A stretch of DNA of 64,000 nucleotides from Brevibacterium sanguinis (lineage in GTDB: Bacteria; Actinomycetota; Actinomycetes; Actinomycetales; Brevibacteriaceae), in contig NZ_QNSB01000010.1 in the NCBI RefSeq assembly GCF_003315415.1, positions 62,001-126,000 on the forward strand. The letters run 5' to 3'. The notes beneath the pieces are model-generated. The model saw nothing but the letters and a program-made list of their open reading frames with translations, made no database searches and was not told where the DNA came from. This document shows positions 43,609 to 54,486 of the stretch, piece after piece (the first letter of the stretch is position 1; each line of letters begins with the position of its first letter). A program made the position numbers and the translations under genes.

Positions 43609-44397
43609 ATGACCACCAGACCAACGGTAGCCCCGGCGATCCGCCAGACCAAGGGCGGCGTCCAGTCCGTGGAACGCGCCTTCGGACTCCTCGACTGCAT
43701 CGCCAACTCCTCGGGCAGCGCGACGCTCAGCCATATCGCCGCCGAGGTCAACCTCCCCCTCCCCACGATCCACCGCCTCCTCAACACGCTCGTCAACCTC
43801 GGCGTGGTCCGGCAGCTGCCCAACCGCGGGTACGCCCTGGGGCCGGGCCTCGTCCGGCTGGGCAATCTCGCCGGCCAGCAGCTCGGCGCGATCGCCCGCC
43901 CCTACCTGCGCAACCTCGTGCAGGAGCTCGGTGAGAGCGCGAATGTCGCGACCCTCGACGGTGACATGGTCGTCTATGTCGATCAGGTCGCCTCGCAGCG
44001 GCAGATGCGGATGTTCACCGAGGTCGGGCGCCGCACCCACATGCATGACACGGGAGTCGGCAAGGCGATCCTCGCCGAGCTCGAGCCCGAGCAGGTGCGC
44101 AGCATCGTCGCGACGGCCGGGATGCCGACGCCGACCGAGCACAGCATCGGCACGATCGAGGACCTCGAGGCCGAGCTCGAGCGGATCCGCGAGCGCGGGT
44201 ACTCGATCGACGAACAGGAGCAGGAGCTGGGCGTGCGCTGCTTCGCGATGTCGATTCCCGATGCCCCCGCTCCGCTGGCGATCTCGGTCTCGGGACCGAT
44301 CAGCCGGGTCGACCAGGCCTTCGCCGACCGCGCGATCCCGCTGCTGCGCTCGGCGGCCGAGCAGATCTCGCGCGAGATGAACGGCGGCGCCGCGTAG
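43609..44397 (+). CDS. IclR-family transcriptional regulator (AllR-like)
   Basis: 262 aa. The N-terminal winged helix (GGVQSVERAFGLLDCIANSS, LPLPTIHRLLNTLVNLGVVR) is followed by the IclR effector domain (about 90-255), which includes VYVDQVASQRQMRMFTEVGR, THMHDTGVGKAILAEL and CFAMSIPDAPAPLAISVSGP. The effector domain of this family binds small acids; for AllR it is glyoxylate or allantoin. Its position among allantoin and glyoxylate genes and the repeated GGAA-N6-TTCC sites suggest it controls them and itself. A ribosome-binding site GAGGAAGAGGAA precedes the ATG. Confidence 0.88.
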   Translation: MTTRPTVAPAIRQTKGGVQSVERAFGLLDCIANSSGSATLSHIAAEVNLPLPTIHRLLNTLVNLGVVRQLPNRGYALGPGLVRLGNLAGQQLGAIARPYLRNLVQELGESANVATLDGDMVVYVDQVASQRQMRMFTEVGRRTHMHDTGVGKAILAELEPEQVRSIVATAGMPTPTEHSIGTIEDLEAELERIRERGYSIDEQEQELGVRCFAMSIPDAPAPLAISVSGPISRVDQAFADRAIPLLRSAAEQISREMNGGAA

Positions 44398-44444
44398 GAT
44401 CTGCGGGCACGCCTGGGCCGGGCGGTCAGCCCGCGCCGCCGCTG

Positions 44445-44569
44445 CCGCTGCCAAGAAGTGCGATTGCGACGGAGAAGTGCCGCGCGTCTCCACTTCTCGG
44501 CAGCGGTTCCGCACGACCGCAGCATCAAACCCGCGTGTCTCCACTTCCCGGCAGCGGTTCCGCACGACC
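44445..44569. repeat. 33-bp direct repeat and inverted repeat after the iclR gene
   Basis: A 33-base unit (from GTCTCCACTTCTCGGCAG to GCACGACC) occurs at 44486-44518 and 44537-44569 with one difference. In addition CCGCTGCCAAGAAGTG (44445-44460) pairs with CACTTCTCGGCAGCGG (44491-44506) at 15 of 16 positions. The spacer 44398-44685 has no gene. Confidence 0.6.
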
Positions 44570-44590
44570 CCGGCTCCCGCGCCCGGTGAC

Positions 44591-44639
44591 GACAGAGGCC
44601 GGCTCCCCACGAGGATGTCGTGGTGAGCCGGCCTCTGTC
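44591..44639. terminator. Bidirectional terminator between iclR gene and aceE
   Basis: 22-bp arms with one mismatch (left arm starts GACAGAGGCCGGCTC), loop GGATG. It is placed between convergent gene ends. Confidence 0.8.
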
Positions 44640-44685
44640 ATGTCAGCCGGCAGCTGAGCGCCGTGCCAGCCGGCCGCTCAGCGTC

Positions 44686-47454
44686 TCAGGAATCGCCTCC
44701 GGCGGCACCCGAGGTGCCGGCGTTGACGTCGTTGAGACGGTAGCGCTTGGCCGCCTCGACGGGCACCCAGCGCTCGATCTCCCCACGGTCGGCGAGCAGC
44801 TGCAGGGTGCGGACCACCATGGAGTGCGCGTCGATCTTGAAGTGACGACGAGCGGCGGCACGGGTGTCGGAGAATCCGAATCCGTCGGCACCGAGGGTCG
44901 CGAAGTCCTGCTTGAGGAACGGCCGGAGCAGGTCGGGCTGCGTCGACTCGAAGTCCGAGGTCGCGACGATCGGCCCGGGTTCGGCGCCCAGTCGCTGGGT
45001 GACGTAGGGCACCCGCGGCTCGGCCTCGAAGTTCGTCAGCTTCTCCTCTTCGCAGGCCAGCGCGTCACGGCGCAGTTCGGCCCACGAGGTCACCGACCAC
45101 ACGGCGGCGTCGATTCCCCACTCCTGCGCGAGCAGCGCCCGGGCCTCGAGAGCCCACGGCACGGCGACTCCGGACGCGAGCAGCTGCGCCTTCGGCCCGC
45201 TGCCCAGAGTCGCCTCGGCGACCCGGTGGATGCCGCGGAGGATGCCGTCGACGTCGACGTTCTCCGGCTCGGGCGGCTGGAGCATCGGCTCGTTGTACAC
45301 GGTGATGTAGTACATGACGTTGCGGGCATCGTCGCCGAGGTCGTGCTCGCCGTACATGCGGTGCAGACCGTCGCGCATGATGTGGCCGATCTCGTAGCCG
45401 AAGGCCGGGTCGTAGATGCGCATGGCCGGGTTGGTCGCGGCGAGCACCGGCGAATGCCCGTCGGCATGCTGGAGACCCTCGCCGGTCAGGGTGGTGCGTC
45501 CGGCGGTGGCGCCGATGATGAACCCGCGCGTCATCTGATCGGCCGCGGCCCAGAAGGCGTCGCCCGTGCGCTGGAACCCGAACATCGAGTAGAAGACGTA
45601 GATCGGGATCATCGGCTCGCCGTGCGTCGAGTACGACGTCCCCGCGGCGGTGAATCCGGCGGCGGCTCCGGCCTCGTTGATGCCCACGTGGAGCAGCTGA
45701 CCGGTGGCGGCCTCCTTGTAGGAGAGGAACAGCTCCCTGTCGACGGCGAGGTAGTTCTGGCCGTTGGGGTTGTAGATCTTCGCGGTCGGGAAGAACGCGT
45801 CGATGCCGAAGGTGCGCGCCTCGTCGGGGATGATCGGCACGATCCGCTGACCGACGCCCTTCTCCCGCATCAGGTCCTTGAGCAGACGGACGAAGGCCAT
45901 CGTCGTGGCGGCCTGCTGCTGGCCCGAGCCCTTCTTCGTCTGCGCGAACGCCTTGTCGCTGACCGCGGGCAGGGTGGCCGATGACCGCTCGGGCTTGCGG
46001 TTGGGCAGGAATCCGCCCAGCTGCCTGCGCTTCTCGAGCATGTACTGGATCTCTTCGGACTCGAATCCCGGGTGGTAGTAGGGAACCGCGTAGGGATCGG
46101 AGTCGATGACCTTGTCGGAGATCGGGATGTCCATCCGGTCGCGGAAGACCTTGATGTCCGCGGCGGTGAACTTCTTCATCTGGTGCGTCGCGTTGCGCGA
46201 CTCGAAGGACGTGCCGAGCCCGTAGCCCTTGACGGTCTGGACGAGGACGACGGTCGGCTTGCCCTGGGTGTTCACCGCGTGCTGGTAGGCGGCATAGACC
46301 TTGTGGTAGTCGTGCCCGCCGCGCTTGAGATTCCAGATGTCGTCGTCGGACAGGTTCTCGACGAGGCTCTTCGTCACCGGGGAGCGGCCGAAGAAGTTGT
46401 CGCGGATGAACCCGCCGGACTCCGCCTTGAAGGTCTGGTAGTCACCGTCGAGGGTCTCGTTCATGATCCGCACGAGCTCACCCGTGCGGTCGGCGGCGAG
46501 CAGCGAATCCCATTCGCGTCCCCACAGCACCTTGATGACGTTCCACCCGGCGCCGGTGAACACGGCTTCGAGCTCCTGGACGATCTTGCCGTTGCCCCGC
46601 ACCGGTCCGTCGAGGCGCTGGAGGTTGCAGTTGACGACGAAGGTGAGGTTGTCGAGTCCCTCGTTGGCGGCCAGCTGGAGCGCACCGCGCGACTCCGGCT
46701 CGTCCATCTCGCCGTCGCCGAGGAAGGCCCACACGCGCTGATCCGCGGTGTCCTTGATCCCCCGGTTGTGGAGGTAGCGGTTCATCTGCGCCTGGTAGAT
46801 CGCGTTGATCGGGCCCAGGCCCATCGACACGGTCGGGAACTGCCAGAACTCGGGCATCAGCCTCGGGTGCGGGTAGGAGCTCAGCCCGTTCGGGGCCTTC
46901 GAGGCCTCCTGCCGGAATCCGTCGAGCTGCTCGGCGGTCAGCCGGCCCTCGAGGAAGGCGCGCGAGTACATGCCCGGTGAGGCATGGCCCTGGAAGAACA
47001 CCTGGTCGCCGCCGCCGGGGTGGTCCTGGCCGCGGAAGAAGTTGTTGAAGCCGATCTCGTAGAGGGTCGCCGCACCCGCATAGGTCGAGATGTGGCCGCC
47101 GACGGAGATCTCCGGGCGCTGTGCACGGTGGACGAGCATCGCCGCGTTCCACCGCAGCCACTTGCGGTACTTGCGCTCGATGCGCTCGTCGCCGGGGTAC
47201 TCGGGTTCCTGATCGGCCGGGATCGTGTTGACGTAGTCGGTGGTCGTGACCTTCGGCTGCGACACCGAGTGGGTCGAGGCCCGGCGCCGCAGCGCCTCCA
47301 TGATCTCGCTCGCGCGCAGGGTGCCGCGCTCGTTGACGAGCCCCTCCCAGGACTCGAGCCATTCGTCGACCTCTTCGTCGACGACGTCCCTCGGGATCGC
47401 CGAGGTGGTTCCTGCGCCAGTCTGGGCTCCTGGCTGGGATGACAGTGCTGTCAT
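44686..47454 (-). CDS. aceE: Pyruvate dehydrogenase E1 component, homodimeric
   Basis: 922 aa from the ATG of [10 protein letters not shown] (GAGGGAA six bases upstream). It decarboxylates pyruvate with thiamine diphosphate for the PDH complex. The ThDP motif begins [20 protein letters not shown], with the Asn of [27 protein letters not shown]-like [20 protein letters not shown] and [20 protein letters not shown] are family landmarks. It stands alone without aceF/lpd, as usual in actinobacteria. Its neighbours on the same strand are the urate genes, but a hairpin separates them. Confidence 0.96.
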   Translation of the reverse strand: MTALSSQPGAQTGAGTTSAIPRDVVDEEVDEWLESWEGLVNERGTLRASEIMEALRRRASTHSVSQPKVTTTDYVNTIPADQEPEYPGDERIERKYRKWLRWNAAMLVHRAQRPEISVGGHISTYAGAATLYEIGFNNFFRGQDHPGGGDQVFFQGHASPGMYSRAFLEGRLTAEQLDGFRQEASKAPNGLSSYPHPRLMPEFWQFPTVSMGLGPINAIYQAQMNRYLHNRGIKDTADQRVWAFLGDGEMDEPESRGALQLAANEGLDNLTFVVNCNLQRLDGPVRGNGKIVQELEAVFTGAGWNVIKVLWGREWDSLLAADRTGELVRIMNETLDGDYQTFKAESGGFIRDNFFGRSPVTKSLVENLSDDDIWNLKRGGHDYHKVYAAYQHAVNTQGKPTVVLVQTVKGYGLGTSFESRNATHQMKKFTAADIKVFRDRMDIPISDKVIDSDPYAVPYYHPGFESEEIQYMLEKRRQLGGFLPNRKPERSSATLPAVSDKAFAQTKKGSGQQQAATTMAFVRLLKDLMREKGVGQRIVPIIPDEARTFGIDAFFPTAKIYNPNGQNYLAVDRELFLSYKEAATGQLLHVGINEAGAAAGFTAAGTSYSTHGEPMIPIYVFYSMFGFQRTGDAFWAAADQMTRGFIIGATAGRTTLTGEGLQHADGHSPVLAATNPAMRIYDPAFGYEIGHIMRDGLHRMYGEHDLGDDARNVMYYITVYNEPMLQPPEPENVDVDGILRGIHRVAEATLGSGPKAQLLASGVAVPWALEARALLAQEWGIDAAVWSVTSWAELRRDALACEEEKLTNFEAEPRVPYVTQRLGAEPGPIVATSDFESTQPDLLRPFLKQDFATLGADGFGFSDTRAAARRHFKIDAHSMVVRTLQLLADRGEIERWVPVEAAKRYRLNDVNAGTSGAAGGDS

Positions 47455-47478
47455 GGTGTTCCCTCTCATGCAAGTCGG

Positions 47479-47503
47479 GTCCACGGGAGGTGTTCCCGTG
47501 GAC
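47479..47503 (-). terminator. Hairpin between the uricase gene and aceE
   Basis: Perfect 10-bp arms GTCCACGGGA / TCCCGTGGAC with loop GGTGT, between two minus-strand genes 65 bases apart. It may end the urate operon or attenuate aceE. Confidence 0.6.
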
Positions 47504-47519
47504 CCGTGGACAGTTCAGA

Positions 47520-48404
47520 TCAGCAGAAACCGGCGACCGAAGCCCAGGCTTCCTTTGATTCCTCGACACCGTCGCGGGTGAAGGTTGCTTCGATCAAACC
47601 ATACGGGCGATCGGCGACGATGAACACTTCGTTGGGGTTCTCCAGCCCGAAGCGCTCGATGTCGTAGAGGAAGTGGTGCTTGTTGGGGCAGGAGAAGCGG
47701 ATCTCGTCGATCTCGTCGACCTGGTCGATGACCTTCTCCCCCATCTGGTACAGCGTGTGCTGCAGGGCGTGGGAGTAGTGGTCGGTGAACGAGTCGAGGA
47801 TGATCTCCTTGACCTTGCGGTACACGCCCTCGAAGTCGAGGTCGGTGGTGTTGTAGAGCCAGCGGGTGGCGATGTCGGTCGCGAGGATGCGGTCCTCGGT
47901 CTCGGGCAGGGTCGTGTACTTGTCCTTCGGGTACCCGACGAAGCCGGACTCGGTGGTCTTGAGGACCGTGAGGTCCTTGAACCCGGAGATGAGGACGTCC
48001 TTGTCGCCGTCACGGGTGAGCACCGCGGTGCGGACCTCGGGCGCGGACCTGTAGAACGAGTGAGCGTGGTCGTTGATGCGGTCCCATCCGAACTCCTCGG
48101 CCGCCCACCGGCCGCCGGTGACCCAGTCGAAGTTCGAGGTGTAGTGGTCGGCCAGCGTGAGCAGGAACTGCTCGGGGGAGGTCACGCCGACTTCCTTCGC
48201 CTTGGCGAAGATCGTGTTCTTCTGGGTGTCGGTGGGCACGACGTGCTCGTTGTTGCCCTCGGTGTGCGCGGTCTCGAAATCGCCCCACAGCTGCGAGGTG
48301 ACGTTGAGGTCGCGGATCTCGTGACGGTCCGAGTCCCGGTAGACCCGCATGAGACGGTTCTCCGCCTTGCCGTACTGGTTGGTCGTCAGTTTCACCTTGC
48401 TCAT
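47520..48404 (-). CDS. Urate oxidase (uricase)
   Basis: 294 aa from the ATG of MSKVKLTTNQYGKAENRL (AGGAG seven bases upstream). It oxidises urate to 5-hydroxyisourate without a cofactor. The two T-fold repeats are visible, with NNEHVVPTDTQKNTIFAKAK (active-site Thr in PTDTQKN) and CPNKHHFLYDIERFGLENPN in the second repeat. The in-frame extension to 48518 has no ribosome-binding site and reads through the uraH-uricase spacer. It is the last gene of the uraD-uraH-uricase operon. Confidence 0.95.
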   Translation of the reverse strand: MSKVKLTTNQYGKAENRLMRVYRDSDRHEIRDLNVTSQLWGDFETAHTEGNNEHVVPTDTQKNTIFAKAKEVGVTSPEQFLLTLADHYTSNFDWVTGGRWAAEEFGWDRINDHAHSFYRSAPEVRTAVLTRDGDKDVLISGFKDLTVLKTTESGFVGYPKDKYTTLPETEDRILATDIATRWLYNTTDLDFEGVYRKVKEIILDSFTDHYSHALQHTLYQMGEKVIDQVDEIDEIRFSCPNKHHFLYDIERFGLENPNEVFIVADRPYGLIEATFTRDGVEESKEAWASVAGFC

Positions 48405-48581
48405 CTTCTTGCTCCTGTTCTCTTGGCGCAGGATGCCGTCTTCGTCGACGGACAGTCGTCCTGCACCGACCATTTGATCTGCGAGGTTGTCGCAAGCCTC
48501 ACGGCTTTCGGCGAACATCGGCGGTTTGTTGAGGATGTGACTCCTGCAAGGGGGCCTGCTTCCCCTCGAATGACTGCGAGA

Positions 48582-48605
48582 CGGGCCGGCGCACGTGCCG
48601 GCCCG
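48582..48605 (-). terminator. Hairpin after uraH
   Basis: 9-bp arms CGGGCCGGC / GCCGGCCCG with loop GCACGT, between the uraH stop and the uricase gene. The 213-base gap to uricase suggests partial termination or processing within the operon. Confidence 0.55.
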
Positions 48606-48617
48606 GCCGTCGGCGGC

Positions 48618-48941
48618 TCAGTTGCCCCGGTAGGTGCTGTACGCGAACGGGCTGAGCAGCAGCGGGATGTGGTAGTGGGCCTCGCCCGCCTTGACCGTGA
48701 AGTCGATCGTCACCTGGGGATGGAAGTGGTCCTGGCCGCGGGACTCGAAGTACTCGCCGGTGGCGAAGACGATCCGGTAGTCGCCGGGCTCGAGGTGGTC
48801 GGGGCCGAACTCGACGACGCGGCCGTTCTCATCGGTGCGGGCGCTGACGATCTCCTCGGAGCCCGAGTAGAGCGTGACGGCGAGATCGCGGGCGGGAGTT
48901 CCGGCGGTCGAGTCGAGGGCGTGGGCGGTGATGTAGCTCAT
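48618..48941 (-). CDS. uraH: 5-Hydroxyisourate hydrolase (transthyretin-like)
   Basis: 107 aa. It opens 5-hydroxyisourate to OHCU. Conserved residues: His in ITAHALDSTAGTPARDLAV, Arg in DYRIVFATGEYF, His in HYHIPLLLSPFAYSTYRG. The family end is Tyr-Arg-Gly-Ser; here the last residue is Asn, a conservative but notable change at an active-site position. The ATG overlaps the uraD stop by four bases. Confidence 0.95.
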   Translation of the reverse strand: MSYITAHALDSTAGTPARDLAVTLYSGSEEIVSARTDENGRVVEFGPDHLEPGDYRIVFATGEYFESRGQDHFHPQVTIDFTVKAGEAHYHIPLLLSPFAYSTYRGN

Positions 48942-49432
48942 GCGAAGATTCCTGTCAGTCGGGTCTCGGCGATCTGGTGGAGCTGCTCGCCGACCTCGGC
49001 GAGCTCGGCCTCCTCGGAGTTGTCCATGCGGCGTTCGAGCTCGGCGAGGATCTCCTCCGGGTCGCGACCGGCGGCGCGGATGAGGAAGACCCGGTCGAAG
49101 CGCTCCTCGTAGGCGGCGTTGCCGCGGGCGAGCCGCTCGGCGACGCTTCCGTCGATGGCACCGAGGCCCGCCTGCTCACGGGAGGACAGGGCCGCCTCGG
49201 CGGAGTCGCCCTTGGCCTTCTCGCCGATGCGGGGGTGGTGGGACAGCGCGCGGGCGATCTCGTCCTCGTGGAGCGGATTGGCGCTGCGCCGGGACGATTC
49301 GAGGATAGACTCGACATCGTCGTACGGCCGTGCGGCGACGACGCCGTCGATCCACCGATCGACGTCCAGGCATGGGCGCAGCACCTCGTGCGCCTCGTCG
49401 GCCGGGAGCCGGTTGAAGTCGTTCAGGTCCAC
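48938..49432 (-). CDS. uraD: OHCU decarboxylase
   Basis: 164 aa. It decarboxylates 2-oxo-4-hydroxy-4-carboxy-5-ureidoimidazoline to (S)-allantoin. Family motifs: DLNDFNRLPADEAHEVLRPC, ALSHHPRIGEKA with the catalytic His, EERFDRVFLIRAAGRDPEEI and LHQIAETRLTGIF. It is the first gene of the uraD-uraH-uricase operon. A GGAA-N6-TTCC site lies about 90 bases upstream of its ATG. Confidence 0.95.
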   Translation of the reverse strand: MDLNDFNRLPADEAHEVLRPCLDVDRWIDGVVAARPYDDVESILESSRRSANPLHEDEIARALSHHPRIGEKAKGDSAEAALSSREQAGLGAIDGSVAERLARGNAAYEERFDRVFLIRAAGRDPEEILAELERRMDNSEEAELAEVGEQLHQIAETRLTGIFA

Positions 49433-49519
49433 TCTGACCTCCTCGTGGGGATCTGCCCGTCTTCCGCTCGGTGAGTGGCCGGCAGTCGCTGCGCGGCAGC
49501 GACAGGACTTTCACATCCC

Positions 49520-49533
49520 GGAAGAAGTTTTCC
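49520..49533. promoter_or_regulatory. GGAA-N6-TTCC operator upstream of uraD
   Basis: GGAAGAAGTTTTCC, exact in both half-sites, followed by ATT as in the site at 43444. It lies in the 305-base divergent spacer between uraD and aceB, nearer to uraD. Confidence 0.6.
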
Positions 49534-49654
49534 ATTCTCTTGCTACGAGTGTGATCGCGGCCTCCGGAGAAGTCAAATCGGCCGGCGCCCGCTCACACCC
49601 CGACCCCCGAGTCGAGCGGGCGCGAAGCAGAGCCTGTAAAGTCACTCGAAATTT

Positions 49655-49668
49655 GGAAATGCTCTTCC
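49655..49668. promoter_or_regulatory. GGAA-N6-TTCC operator upstream of aceB
   Basis: GGAAATGCTCTTCC, exact in both half-sites, 70 bases before the aceB ATG. The region after it (49669-49737) is the aceB leader with AAAGGA near the start. Confidence 0.6.
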
Positions 49669-49737
49669 GCATCATGGATACTCATGGTGGATGAACACTT
49701 CTCAGGAGTTTTTTCGTTAGGAAAGGACAAACAGCTC

Positions 49738-51342
<1,605 letters not shown>

Positions 51343-51353
51343 GCCGCGGGCCT

Positions 51354-51389
51354 CGCGCGGCGGGCCCCGAGGTCCGGGCCCGCCGCGCG
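51354..51389 (+). terminator. Hairpin terminator of aceB
   Basis: Perfect 14-bp arms CGCGCGGCGGGCCC / GGGCCCGCCGCGCG, loop of 8 bases, 11 bases after the stop. No U-tract. Confidence 0.75.
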
Positions 51390-51416
51390 TGATCCGCTCC
51401 CCCGCCCATCACGACA

Positions 51417-52595
51417 ATGATGTTGGATGCAACCATGAGCCCAGACGCCCCGTCCCCCGCCCCGCGCATCGTCTGCGCGCCGGACTCCTTCAAGGGGTCC
51501 GCCACCGCCGCCGAGGCCGCCGCCGCGCTCGCCCGCGGTGCCCGGCAGGTCTTCCCCGATGCCCACATCACCGATCTTCCCTTCGCCGACGGCGGCGAGG
51601 GCACCCTCGATGCGCTGCTTGCCGTGTGGGCCACCCCGGCGCGGTCCGTCGAGGTCGTCGACGCCCTCGGCCGGCCCACCACCGCCGCCTACGGGGTCTC
51701 CGCGGACGGGAGGACCGCCGTCATCGAGGCCGCCCAGGCCAACGGGCTGCCCCAGGTCTCCGACGTCACCCTCGAGCCCGAGCGCGCCGACACCTACGGA
51801 GTGGGCCTCATCGCCCGCCACATCCTCGACGAGGGCGTCGAGGAGATCCTCCTGTGCATCGGCGGTTCGGCGACGACCGATGGCGGAGCCGGCCTCGTCC
51901 GCGCGCTCGGCGCCGCTCTCCTCGACGACACCGGAGCCCCGATCCCGCCGGGCGGCGGCGGGCTGGCCCACCTCGCCTCCGTGGACACGAGCGGTCTCGA
52001 CCCCCGCGCACTCGGCGTCCGCTGGCGCATCGCCGTCGACGTCGACAACCCGCTCACGGGTGAGCGCGGAGCCGCCGCGGTCTTCGGTCCGCAGAAGGGC
52101 GCGGACCCGGCCACAATCGCCCGCCTCGACGCCGGACTCGCCCACTTCGCCGAGGTGCTCGCCGAGACCCCGGACGCGGCCCGCGCCCTGGCCGGGACCT
52201 CTGGTTTCGGCGCGGCCGGCGGGATCCCACTGGCCCTGACGCAGCTCCTCGGCGCCGAGGTGGTCCCCGGCTCCCGGATGGTCGCCGAGACCGTGGGGCT
52301 GGGCGAGGCACTCGCCGACGCCGACATCGTCCTCACCGGCGAAGGCTCGTTCGACTCGCAGTCCCTCGGGGGCAAGGTCGTCGCGGCCGTGCGGGATCAT
52401 GCCCCCGCCTCGGCGACGGTCGTCGTCGTGGCGGGCCGTGTCGCCCTGACCCCCGCCGAGTGCCGGGAGGCCGGGGTCACCGCCGCGCTGTCGATCGCTC
52501 CGGGGCCCGCGGAGCTCGCCGAGCTCTCGGCGCGGGCCGAGGAGCTCATCGAGGCGACCGCCGCGCAGGCGTGCGCCCTGCTGGCCGCGCGCTGA
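51417..52595 (+). CDS. Glycerate 2-kinase
   Basis: 392 aa (GarK/GlxK family). It phosphorylates D-glycerate, the end product of the Gcl-GlxR branch. Motifs: IVCAPDSFKGSATAAEAAAA, LPFADGGEGTLDALL, CIGGSATTDGGAGLVRALGA and VLTGEGSFDSQSLGGK. ATG 51417 and ATG 51435 (MSPDAPSP) are both possible; neither has a strong ribosome-binding site. It is separated from gcl-glxR by the allB block but functionally completes that pathway. Confidence 0.93.
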   Translation: MMLDATMSPDAPSPAPRIVCAPDSFKGSATAAEAAAALARGARQVFPDAHITDLPFADGGEGTLDALLAVWATPARSVEVVDALGRPTTAAYGVSADGRTAVIEAAQANGLPQVSDVTLEPERADTYGVGLIARHILDEGVEEILLCIGGSATTDGGAGLVRALGAALLDDTGAPIPPGGGGLAHLASVDTSGLDPRALGVRWRIAVDVDNPLTGERGAAAVFGPQKGADPATIARLDAGLAHFAEVLAETPDAARALAGTSGFGAAGGIPLALTQLLGAEVVPGSRMVAETVGLGEALADADIVLTGEGSFDSQSLGGKVVAAVRDHAPASATVVVVAGRVALTPAECREAGVTAALSIAPGPAELAELSARAEELIEATAAQACALLAAR

Positions 52596-52739
52596 GACGA
52601 TGCGCCGCGGCGCTCGGACCGTCGACCGAGCAGACTGACGGCCGCCCACCTCGGCGAGAAGCACCACCCCGATCAGCCATCCGTCCGCACGAACCGCGAG
52701 CACCGCACCCGGCGGCCTCGCACACTCGAAAGGAATCTC

Positions 52740-53210
52740 ATGACACGTCATCTCGAAGCCGGCCAGACCGCCCCGGACTTCACCCTCTCCGACGCCGACG
52801 GCACCACCTACTCGAAGTCGGGCCTGGCCGGTCGGAAGGTCATCCTCTACTTCTACCCGAAGGCCGCGACCCCCGGCTGCACGACCGAGGCCTGCGACTT
52901 CCGCGACAACCTCGCCTCGCTGACGGCTCTGGGCTACCAGGTTCTCGGGGTCTCCCCCGACGACGCCGAGGCGCTGCGCTCCTTCGCCGCTTCCGAGCAC
53001 CTGACCTTCCCGCTGCTCTCCGACGCCGACGCCGCCGTCGCCAAGGCCTATGGCGCCTTCGGTGAGAAGACGGTGAATGGGAACACCTTCGACGGAGTGC
53101 TGCGCTCGACGTTCGTCATCGACGAATCGGGGACGCTCTCGAGCGTCGAGTACGACGTCTCCGCCGAGGGCCACGTCCGCCGCCTGCGCGAGGAGCTCGA
53201 GGCCGCCTGA
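52740..53210 (+). CDS. bcp: Thioredoxin-dependent peroxiredoxin, BCP/PrxQ type
   Basis: 156 aa, ATG with AAAGGAA five bases upstream. It reduces peroxides. Peroxidatic and resolving Cys are in KAATPGCTTEACDFRDNL, five residues apart (atypical two-Cys PrxQ). The rest follows the family: GVSPDDAEALRSFAASEHL and RSTFVIDESGTLSSVEYDV. It may answer the H2O2 made by uricase, but it has its own spacer and is probably independent. Confidence 0.94.
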   Translation: MTRHLEAGQTAPDFTLSDADGTTYSKSGLAGRKVILYFYPKAATPGCTTEACDFRDNLASLTALGYQVLGVSPDDAEALRSFAASEHLTFPLLSDADAAVAKAYGAFGEKTVNGNTFDGVLRSTFVIDESGTLSSVEYDVSAEGHVRRLREELEAA

Positions 53211-53219
53211 CCCCTCCTG

Positions 53220-53275
53220 TGATGTGAAGGGACAAATTCGACGTGGCGCCACGTCGATTTTGTCCCTTCACATCA
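53220..53275. terminator. 56-bp near-perfect palindrome, copy A
   Basis: 28-bp arms with a single T-T mismatch, centred on GGCGCC with no loop; the left arm starts TGATGTGAAGGGACAAAT. It lies between the convergent bcp and DUF559-like gene ends. It is closely related to copy B at 54409. Confidence 0.8.
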
Positions 53276-53276
53276 T

Positions 53277-54341
53277 TCACGGGCGGAGGCGTGGCCCGGC
53301 GTGGGCAGCCTGCATCCTCTCGGCCACGATGCGCTTGATCTCCTCGAACGCACGCGCCGAGTAGAGGTCGCGCCACACGAGGTGGATCACCCGATAGCCG
53401 CGTGCCGCCAGCCAGGCGTCGCGGACCTTCTCGTCCTCGATGGCGACGCGCGTTCTGGCCAGGTCCATGAGGTACTTCTCCAATCCGTCGAACTCGACGA
53501 TCGTCTTCGACGCCTCATGGCAGAAGTCGACGCGGACACGGACCTCGCCGAACCTGTCGCGGAACTCCACCTGCGGGACGAATCCATTGATCCCGTGCTC
53601 GAAGAATCGCACCGCGACCACCGATTCACCCGGGGATTCCCGTCTCGCGTCCATCAGGTCCAGAGCAGTTCGGACCCGCGCCTGGCCGCGCGCTTCCCGA
53701 CGATCCTCGACCATGGAATCGAGCTCGCCTACGGTTGTCAGTCCGTGGTGCAGAGCATGATCGAGCATCGCCACCGCCGAGGTGGTGGCATGGGTCAACG
53801 CGACATCGATCAGGGTGCGCTCGATCGTCGTCACCCGGTAGATTCCCACCACGGTCACATGCCGGCCAGGCAGCTTCGCATGCCGAACCTGGAGATGGCG
53901 ATGCTTCTGCGGGACGGTGGCCCGATAGACCTCGACTCTCTCGGACGGCCGGTCCACCACCGGCAGGCCGTGGATCACCGCTGCTGAGAGGTGCGAGAAG
54001 GTCTCGTGACGCTCATCGAGTTCAGACGCCATGATCGCCTGCGCGATCTTCTCCGCGCGCGCTCGAATGAGGACCTTGATCCGTTCCTCTCGGTCACGAC
54101 TGTTCCCGAACTCCGGCAGCGCCTCGGCGTACTTCTCCTGCACGGCCTGCCAGATGACCAGGTGCGCCTCATCGGAGCACACTCCCATGCTGACGTGCCG
54201 ACCTCGTGCGACCCGACGAAGGCAGCATTTCACCGCACGGGCGATCTCCCGCTTGGACACACCGGAGCGAAGGAGCTCCGCCGTCGTGATGACCCGGTAC
54301 ATGATCCAATGATGACACAAAAAGCCATCAAACAACAGCAA
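53277..54341 (-). CDS. AbiEi-like N-terminal / DUF559-like endonuclease-fold protein
   Basis: 354 aa. The N-terminal 60 residues (YRVITTAELLRSGVSKREIA) look like the winged-helix domain of AbiEi-type proteins. The middle has FSHLSAAVIHGLPVV and TIERTLIDVALTHATTSAVA as in that family. The C-terminal 110 residues resemble DUF559/Vsr-like nuclease folds: RVRVDFCHEASKTIVEFDGL, then the lysine-rich KVRDAWLAARGYRVIHLVWR. Such single proteins are common in actinobacteria and of unknown function; no partner gene is present, so a toxin-antitoxin label would be unsafe. It is flanked on both sides by related 56-58-bp palindromes. Confidence 0.75.
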   Translation of the reverse strand: MLLFDGFLCHHWIMYRVITTAELLRSGVSKREIARAVKCCLRRVARGRHVSMGVCSDEAHLVIWQAVQEKYAEALPEFGNSRDREERIKVLIRARAEKIAQAIMASELDERHETFSHLSAAVIHGLPVVDRPSERVEVYRATVPQKHRHLQVRHAKLPGRHVTVVGIYRVTTIERTLIDVALTHATTSAVAMLDHALHHGLTTVGELDSMVEDRREARGQARVRTALDLMDARRESPGESVVAVRFFEHGINGFVPQVEFRDRFGEVRVRVDFCHEASKTIVEFDGLEKYLMDLARTRVAIEDEKVRDAWLAARGYRVIHLVWRDLYSARAFEEIKRIVAERMQAAHAGPRLRP

Positions 54342-54408
54342 ACTAAATCAAAGCATCAAGTCGGTGTTAGCACCGCACCGGCACTCCCACGCGCCTACGC
54401 CCACAGAA

Positions 54409-54466
54409 GTGATGCGAAGGGACTGATTCGACGTGGCGCCACGTCGAATCAGTCCCTTCGCATCAC
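54409..54466. terminator. 58-bp perfect palindrome, copy B
   Basis: 29-bp perfect arms centred on GGCGCC without a loop; left arm starts GTGATGCGAAGGGACTGA. It lies 20 bases after the allB stop (minus strand) and 68 bases upstream of the DUF559-like gene. It shares its core and inner arms with copy A. Confidence 0.8.
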
Positions 54467-54486
54467 ATGAGGGTGGGGAGGCCCGG

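Noticed and set aside
48405-48518. N-terminal extension of uricase (38 residues)
   Set aside because: AGGAG seven bases before ATG 48404 and the start of family homology there; the extension has no ribosome-binding site.
53277-54341. Complete toxin-antitoxin module
   Set aside because: Only one gene is present; no AbiEii-like partner or second small ORF overlaps it.
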